Positions 14,201 through 23,200 of a DNA stretch of 64,000 bases are shown here, one piece after another. This DNA is from Marthasterias glacialis (taxonomy: Eukaryota; Echinodermata; Asteroidea; Forcipulatida; Asteriidae), in contig OU452221.1 in the NCBI GenBank assembly GCA_911728455.2, positions 8,009,047 to 8,073,046 of the forward strand, read 5' to 3'. The notes beneath the pieces were generated by a model. That model saw nothing but the letters and a program-made list of their open reading frames with translations. It ran no database searches and was not told the DNA's origin. The position numbers and the translations under genes were made by a program. Positions within the stretch are counted from its first letter, which is position 1. Every line of letters begins with the position of its first letter.

Positions 14201-17200
14201 ACTCAAAGTCAACATTTGAACATAATTTTGTGGTTTCTATTCAAGCGAGGTATTGTTATTCAATTGAAAAACACAAGACCACTGGACTTGTCCAGTCATG
14301 AGTTTACTGGCCTGACACTAAAATCACTGGCCTCGGGCCTGCAGTCCAGTGTAAAATATGTGCCCTGTGAAGCAACTGGCTCAGTCACCATATATTTTTT
14401 TGGTAAATACCCTATATAGCCTTTGCGAAAGACTGCTTGGGTCCAAACGTGAGGCCATTAACAATTGTTTGCATTTATACAACAGGTCCTTGTGGTTGGT
14501 AAGCAGTTTGCAACAGCTAATTTGATGTTTTCAATTACGCTATATAAAAACAACCTCTTTACCTCTATAGTGTAGGTATTCATCACTGACTTTGATCAAG
14601 AATTCTCCAAACAGATCGCGACAAATTCCATTGAAGACCCAGTCCTGGATAAACCTAACAGGGACAGACAAATAAAAAGTTTGCTTTTTTTGTAATATAA
14701 ATTTTTTTTCAAAAGCATTCTCTTCAAAAAACCTTTCTCTTCTAAAAGAACTTAATCACGGAGGAGGTTTGACGAATTTGAAAATTCCTGAAAAATGACT
14801 CCAACGGAAACATCTTATATTTAGGACATTAGTCCTTCTACACAGGTACAGATTTAGTCTCGCTTGATGAGATTTTAAATGGTCTTGCCAATTTGAACAA
14901 TGAAATTTCAGGCATGAATTGTTGAGCAAAAAAGTGTAATTCTTTTTGTTTATTACTTTAAAGTTACACAGTTACACTAGTTATGTAATTACTAGCAATT
15001 TACAGGCAACCAGTTTACATTACTTTTCTGGAGATTATATCAAGACAATGTCTGTTGTGCCAATGAAGTGTTCTTTTAACTTGTTGTAAAATTGGCTGCC
15101 TACAAGGGCAAGTTCTATCAAGGGCAAGTTTGATCAAGGACCAATGGTTAACTAGTGGTTGGTGAGTGACGCAGGTAGTGCATGCACACTGGGGTTGAAT
15201 TTTGAACGACTCTAGTCACGTCACGTCAACTCGACCGTGAGAAAATGGCGAAACCAATGTTATCACTTTACTGATAACTGGTCCCCTCTGCACTGTGCTT
15301 ATGAAAAGGCTATTGGTAAACAGCGATGCGACCAACCTCGATAGGCTGGTCGTGAATAGTTGCGACTAGACTAGTCCAACCACTGTTGACAAGCGCGAGT
15401 TTGATGGGAGTTAGTTGAACTACGGTTAACTATGGTCCTTGATTGAACTTGCTCCAAGTTGCCAGTAAAAGTTTGACAAAGCTTTAAGATTAAGAAACTC
15501 ACATCAAGTAGGGTCCACAGCTACTTCTAAGCAGTGACAAGACAAGCTGGTATCTATCCTGAAGACTGCAGTCTAGTGCCTCCTCGTAGAGGTATGACAA
15601 GAGACGGATACCCAGGGGGAAGGTATCCCCAGGGTCCCCTGGTTTGGTGCTCAGACGTTGGTTACAACGACACAGATCGGCTAAGTATCTTTTATGGATA
15701 GGAGATTGTGCGACAGAGATTATCAGACAGTAGCTTGAGTCATTATAAATAAACATGTAATTCTTCATCAAAAGCGCTATTAACTTTCCTACTTTTCATA
15801 ACACTGGCTAGTTATATGCATGTGGATTTTTTTCACAGGACTTGGGAAAGTACTGACTATAGAGTGCTTGACACATATGGGTGTACAGGTACAACACATA
15901 TAATATTCTTCATCCCCAATGCAAATTTAACATCAATTTAAAACTGTTGTAGTACCCGCTGCTTAAGCAGTTGAAACCGGATGATGTCAATACACGCAAA
16001 TGTTTCCCCTGCCTGGAAACAGAGGTCATCTTGCGACGCCATTTTGTGATTTCAGACCACTGGAGCAAAGGTCACCCTGTCATTCAACTGCGGAGCATGC
16101 CTACACCACGCACACGCCGTGTAACGCTTCGATTCACCAACACAAGGACAAAAAAAGGTTGTGTTTACTCGTATTTTGTGACCACTGAGAGGTGGTATTT
16201 GAGTAATCCCCGATTATAGACCTTTGTCCTTTTGTTCCCAGAAGGGGATTACAAGAGGCTTCCACCATTGCTCATTCATTGTATTTCAGCTAAATGGAGA
16301 TTAGTCAGAGTGAGCATGCATTCGAGCCATGGTTTCATGTTTAGTGCCACTCCTATGCTGTAGGTAACGGCCGATGTTTTGCAATTCACGCCACGTGAAT
16401 TTGACATTTTCTCGGTCGAGCAACAAAACGGACGATCCAACAAAGAGAATCTTTCTTCTCTTGGCATTGTCATGCCAGGGTTTCTTTGTGCCAGCAGTAC
16501 CTTCAAAGAAAAAAACCATTCCGGCAATTCTGCCAAAAGAATCCTGCCAGGGGGGCGGGACAAAAAAAAAAAATCCTGGCAGCAACTGCTTAAATATAAG
16601 ATTGGAACTGACTCTAGCTACTGGGCAAGCTCGGTGGTCTAGTGGTAAAACATCTGCTCTAGAATGACAAAGGTCTTGGTTTGAATCCCACCTGAGTAAT
16701 ATGCCTGTGAATTTTTTTATGCAAGTTGTCTATTCTTGTAAAGTTTGGATGTACAGCCTGTTATCATACTTCATTTTAAGCAACAGTTTTTTCGATGACT
16801 ATATGCATTTCCTACAAGCAATACCTTAGCTGCTTGATCATCTTGCCGTACATGGCTCTGATGGTCAAGACTGTCAATTTCCCATCACAAGAGGGCACCC
16901 TCTGTACGACAGCCTGGTAATACTGCATAAATCGCCTGATGCTGCTGGTGAACGCCTGGAGAACCAGGCCACCAGTGTAGGTGGAGTCTAGCACCCTCTG
17001 TTGGGCAAAGATGGAGAGTCTGTAGTGGTCCGTGCCGGCCTGCGCGAGTTCTCCCAGGAGTTGATTGAGGCTCCCGTGGGTGGTCCCTGTGAGGCAGATG
17101 TCTGGATTGATGACAAAGCACTGCGCTTCCTGCAACAAGAATGTAAAATAAAATACATCATTGGCTTTTGGAAGAGTGAAGTCTTTTCTATCCTTTAACA

Positions 17201-20200
17201 CACCACAACACACCACAACACACCACCACCCTGTGAAATTTTGAGCAACTTTACAGTTGTAGTTTGAGAGGGGTTTTGTGGATTTTCACATACTGACATA
17301 AGCAACAGTGCTTAAAGGGCCTATGAAGAGCACTTTTTTGTAGTACATTTTTTATCATATATCCATGATTAAGGACAGTTTAAAGAAAATAATTGTTTGT
17401 ACTAAAATTAAGGTTTAATGTACTAATTGAATTTTCAAAAATGACCTGTCTTGAACTGGACACATGAGGGCACTGTTGTGCGACTCATAAAAGGAACAAA
17501 GTCTCACAGCAGCATTAAAAATGTACAAAATCAAGATCCCAAATTTTCAAAAGAAAACAGCGGTCACCTCAAATTATGTATTGACAAGTCTAAACACTCA
17601 TCATTAAGACAACAACCAAATATTAGTGGAGTTGCGATTTGAAAAATAGGGAAAAACTCTGTAATTTTTTGTGCACAAACCAACCATGATGTTGCAGCTT
17701 TGCCTTCGATGACATCACATATTTGCTCATGAATATGCAAAATTAAATTTTGCATAAAACACAAAATTCAGAAATACTGTCAAAAACCCCAAATTCGGCA
17801 AAAAAAAAAAGTGAAATTATTTTTTCAGAATAAATACAGAGTTGTTTCAATTAATAACAAATTCTATTTCATAGCCCTTTAAACTAGGCAAACTTTCATG
17901 GCTCTGGTTACCAAAGAATTCTGCACTTAGGTGCCCTGTAAAGTGTGTATTTTTTATGGACCGTGGTAGCGTGTATGCGCAGAGTTCCACGGTAAGCAGT
18001 GCATGAAATTGTACATGGCTAACGGGCGTGAGAAAATGTTGGGATCCTGCCAATAATTTAGTTTTAGTTTTTAATTAACAACCACTGGTCATTGGCAGAT
18101 TTTTTTCAAGCAATACCTTAGATGAAAGATTATAACTTTCCTGAATCTACAAAAATAGCCATTTAAAATTTAAATCTAAATTTGTGGACTTAGCGAATGT
18201 AACAAATCCTTCATTAAATTTGCACCAATACCTTGTTCAGCATGAACGTTTCTGACGGAACACTCAGAAGCACATGCAGACTGTCCCGTACCAACTGATC
18301 CTGGTCAGGTAAAATCACAAGAGGGCGCTGCAGCGACACGTCTAAAACAGAGGCCTCCTGGCATCGGAGTCTGTACATCTCATCAAACACTCTGGAACCT
18401 GCTTCGGTTAGATAAGGTCTCTCTGTAACTTGTGGTCGGCTAAAAAAATAATAATAAATAAATACACAAACATATGATAATTCGCCTTTATATTTTGTCT
18501 CAGGATTTGTCTTCGGAATGTTTTCAGAAAAACATTGGATGCGTAAATCTTTCTATTTTCTTCTATCTGTTTGTATTGGTGCCTTCCTTTATATGATATT
18601 GATGACACACGAGGACATTGACTCCAAAAATGACGCGAGCAAGATTATTGTGATGATGACAACAGATGATTTGGGTCAACAGGAAAGTACCACAAAGCAG
18701 GAACCCATAACCACAGATTGATGTAATTGGCCCCTGGGCTTTGAACCTACCAGCCTAGTGTCTCCCATGTGTAGTGCTGATTGGGTTGGTAGTGTAGAGC
18801 TAAATGCCATATATTCTCAACGTCATCATCTGGTCTGATAGATGTCTCAGTTGCAGGGGTAGAGACGGAGGAAGAAGCTTCATGGAATCCTTCATCTTCA
18901 GACGGCTGACAGGAAGAAACCAAGAGAGAGAAAATGTAAAGCGCATTGAGACGTTATTGTGAAATGCGCTATATAGGAACTAGTTATTATTAGGTGTTCA
19001 GCTTTTAGCCGAAAACCTATTGTTATTGTTAAGTTTTTTTTGTTTTTTTTCCTCGTATTCTTCTGCCTGAACCTTCTCCGCCAATTTTGAGAAAAACTGA
19101 AACTTGTATGAACTTGAAACTTCTCATGAACATCAACCTCGGTGAGTAGACGGCACCGCAACTTTTTTGGAATGGTGACGTCATTGATGACGTCATTACG
19201 TTAAAAAAACGTTAAAAAAACCTTAAATAATTTGAAAAATCATAACTTCAAAACCAAAAGAGCTACGTTCAAGATTCTTTTTTTACATAAACCTCTTATA
19301 AAGATCTACAAATGCGGTGCACAACGTGACCCCATTTGACCTTTACTTCCGGTCGAAACCGGAAGTTAAAGTAACAAATCATGTTATTTTGGGCTCTAAA
19401 GCCTAAGTGCATGAAAATATGAAAAAATGTTCAATGCATAATATTTCCTTTAACTCAAGAGCATTCTAAAAATATGATGTGTGACGTCATAGCTACGTCA
19501 CAACGAAATTGGTACACGAGGTCGAAAAAAAAATTATTTTGCTATCTCAAAAAATACAGCATCTACGGACTTGAAACTTACCACTGACTTAGACCAAAGC
19601 GTGTACATGACAAAGAACAAAATTTGGAATGATGACGTCATCGATGACGTCATTATATTAAACTGAAGTTTTTTATTAAAATACTCATATCTCCAGAATC
19701 AGATATGCTACATACATGATCTTTACACCATATGAAAGGTCATGAAGTATTAAACAAATCTTACACAGGGTGTGACCCCAATTGACCTTTACTTCCGGTC
19801 GAAACCGGAAGTAGTAGTTTTTTATATAAAAAAATCGTATCTGTATAATATTATTTTGTGTATTAATATAATAACTTAATTTTAAGGCCCTTCGACGATT
19901 CTACAAATGTTTACAATGTGTGACCTCATTTGACCTTCATTTCCGGTCGAAACCGGAAGTATAAGTTTGTACATACAAAATTGTGTATCTTATTAATGAA
20001 ACGTGGTACATTAATAATCATTACATCAATTTTGAGCTCTCTGGCAGTTCTAGATGTTATGCACAAAGTGTGACCCCATTTGACCTTTAAATCCTGTCAA
20101 ACCGGAAGTTGAAGTTTAATATGTCAAACCTTCATGCATAAAGATAAAAAAGTACAAATAAATATTTCGCCCGTCAGCATAGCACAAACAGACAAAAAAC

Positions 20201-23200
20201 CTGCACACAATAATGACCTTAAAATTACGTAATTAAGCCGAACACCGTGAGTTTGTTCACAAACTCTCAATTTCTAGTTATTATTATTAAAACACTACCT
20301 TTCTTAGAACATTTCACATCCAAATTTTACACACACAAAAAACACTTGACGATCCAATAAAGAGAATCTTTGTTCGCTTGGCATTGTCAAGTCAGGGTTT
20401 CTTTGTGCCAGTGGCATCCACAAAGAAAAAAAAATTCCAGCAATTCCACCAAAAGAAACCCGCAAGGGGGATGGGCAAAAAAAAAAAATAAATTAATAAA
20501 ATAAAAAATCGCGGCAGCAACTGGTTAAGCAGCTCTGTAACATTATTCCCTGGTCAAATATGATAAATGCTAATTGTACCTCCGATAAGCTTGGTATTTT
20601 CAGCCCCAGCAGGTCTGGGTTGCTTGTATCTGGAAGATCAGGGAAGCTTAGCTTGATGTTGAGCTGCCTGGTCTTACTGTGTGTCAACCCATTAAACAGA
20701 GTCTCCCTGGTGTACTTCTCATGCTCACCATCCAGAAGACCCTGAGGATGAAAATCAAATGATTGGAACAGTCTCATACATGAATCTGATTGATTATTAT
20801 AGGGGATCATATCTGGGGAGGCGCTGTTCTTGGGGAGGTGCAGTTCCTGGGCAGGCGTCATTCCTGGGTAGGCGCCATTCCTGGGTAGGCGCCATTCCTG
20901 GGTAGGCGCCATTCCTGGGTAGGCGCCATTCCTGGGTAGGCGCCATTCCTGGGTAGGCGCCATTCCTGGGTAGGTGCCATTCCTGGGTAGGCGCCATTCC
21001 TGGGTAGGCGCCATTCCTGGGTAGGCGCCATTCCTGGGTAGGCGCCATTCCTGGGTAGGCGTCATTCCTGGGTAGGTGCCATTCCTGGGTAGGTGCCATT
21101 CCTGGGTAGGTGCCATTTCTGGGTAGGCCTCATTCCTGGCTAGGCACCATTCCTGGGTAGGCGCCATTCCTGGGTAGGTGCCATTCCTGGGTAGGCGCCA
21201 TTCCTGGGTAGGCGCCATTCCTGGGTAGGCGTCATTCCTGGGTAGGTGCCATTCCTGGGTAGGTGCCATTCCTGGGTAGGTGCCATTTCTGGGTAGGCCT
21301 CATTCCTGGCTAGGCACCATTCCTGGGTAGGCGCCATTCCTGGGTAGGTGCCATTCCTGGGTAGGCGCCATTCCTGGGTAGGTGCCGCCCCGGGTTGGCG
21401 CCATTCAATACATTGCGCCCAGTGAGCAATTTTTTTCCTATCAAAGGCATGTCCAACCAAAGATGTTTTTGCAACTGTACAAACGACCATTACAACACGA
21501 GTTAAACCCTACTCGTGGGCCATGGCTAATTTGTCTCAAATACTGCACTGAATCATGAAAAGAGAATGTACAAAACCAACTCTGGGATTAATTCAAGATA
21601 AAAAGTACTTACTTTCAGAGAAAACAGGCCGTTGCCAAGAAGATCCTTGCCCGGGTCAACTTCAAAGAGCTGAAAATAAGTTCAGATTGAAGTTGTAAAA
21701 TTAGTCTGTCAAATTTCCCTTCAATGTTACTGAATCTGGCAAAACCTTAAAACTTTGACACAATTTTCAAAAGTAAGATTTGGGTATTAATCATGAAAAT
21801 TGACAAGAACTTTTCTTTCTCCATCAAGAAAAAATGCTCTCTATGGCGACATAAAAATATCAAAACTGGTCCCTGCGTTCAATATTTGGCATTTTCAAGG
21901 CTGTTGCGCATTATGGTAAATGCAGAGAACTTTGTAGTTTTGCCAGAATGGGTCTCAAATATAAAAAGGTATCATGTCGCCAATTTTGAAGATTGTGTGT
22001 CCAATGTCAGCATACAATCCATGACAACAAAATATGCCATTAGACTTCGAGTCATACTTTTCTACCCATGCATCAGCTGGGAAGCCAGCAATGCCCCTTA
22101 AGGGTTGATTGGACACACGCCGCAATTGCCGTGTGGCACTCTCCTGAATATCATGGTGTTTTGTTTAATTGTTTGAAGTGAATTTAGAACGAAGCAATCA
22201 GGCCTGGGATGATAATAAAGTACCTCTTCCATAAGGTTGAGATAAATGGTTTATTCCGAAACATCACAGCCGCAGATCAAGATATGGAGCAGGTGGGTCA
22301 ACTACCTGAGGTCAATCTTGTGTGAGCTACTGTGGATTGACCCTATGATGAGTTAAATGTCACTCAATTTTACCATACACTACCTTTTGCTCAAGCATTC
22401 TGTAGTTACCAGCCTCGCCATTCCCTCCGTTTGTCTTCGCAAGTAGCAGCTGTTTTCCCTCAAAAAGCTCCCTACAGCACAGACAAATAAAAAGTAATCA
22501 AAACACAGGGAGAGAGGGAGTATGAGAGATGTCTGTACCTGTTTCTATACTGGAACACTTTCAACTGTAAACTTGTAAAAACCAATTCTTGACATTCCTC
22601 ATCATCTTTTCACGGCTTACTCTGATTTAATCTGCTAATTAGCCAACTAGGTTACCCTAACCATCCCCAACCCTTCAAAATCAACCTGTATGTTTGTTTG
22701 ATTCAGTTTGACTGAGGACGGATAAATAAGGCAAGTCTTGGATTTTGATAGATTTTGAGTCATGGATAGCTATAATTACTCACAACGACACTAACAAATA
22801 AATCAGACTTCTTAAAGGTTTTGTATTGACACACAATGAACAAAACATGAAAACAAAGAGGCCAATACCTGGGGTAATGGATGTAGCCTTGGTAACCTTG
22901 GTGATAAACATGACAACTGTCACCATGGTAACGAGGTCCACTCGGCAAGACAACAGCACGATCATCCTAGACCAAGAAACAAAACAATCCAGGCAAGAAA
23001 ACAAGTCAAAAGCAACATGCTGGTCAAAAATCTTTCTTTAAATCAGTTTACTACAACTGGATTAACCCTCCCACTGTCTGACCATTTAATATCATCCATT
23101 ATGGTTTTGAATGATAGATAAACTCTGCCAGCCTGCAATATGATACATTGCCATGATTGTGGGGAATGCATTCACACAATACATAGGCTACAAAGTCCTG

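Noticed and set aside
13934..14419. 161-codon plus-strand open frame
   Set aside because: Begins in a SINE and lies inside a TUBGCP6 intron on the opposite strand; no coding character or similarity recognised.
16620..16700. tRNA gene (GGTCTAGTGG, GGTTTGAATCC)
   Set aside because: Box A and box B are present, but the cloverleaf is incomplete and several tailed copies exist; SINE family 1.
20493..21490. Open frames up to 258 codons with a repeated PTQEW/RLPRNG-type peptide
   Set aside because: They arise from the 17-bp minisatellite in a TUBGCP6 intron; the same pattern appears in more than one frame, and there is no start or splice context.
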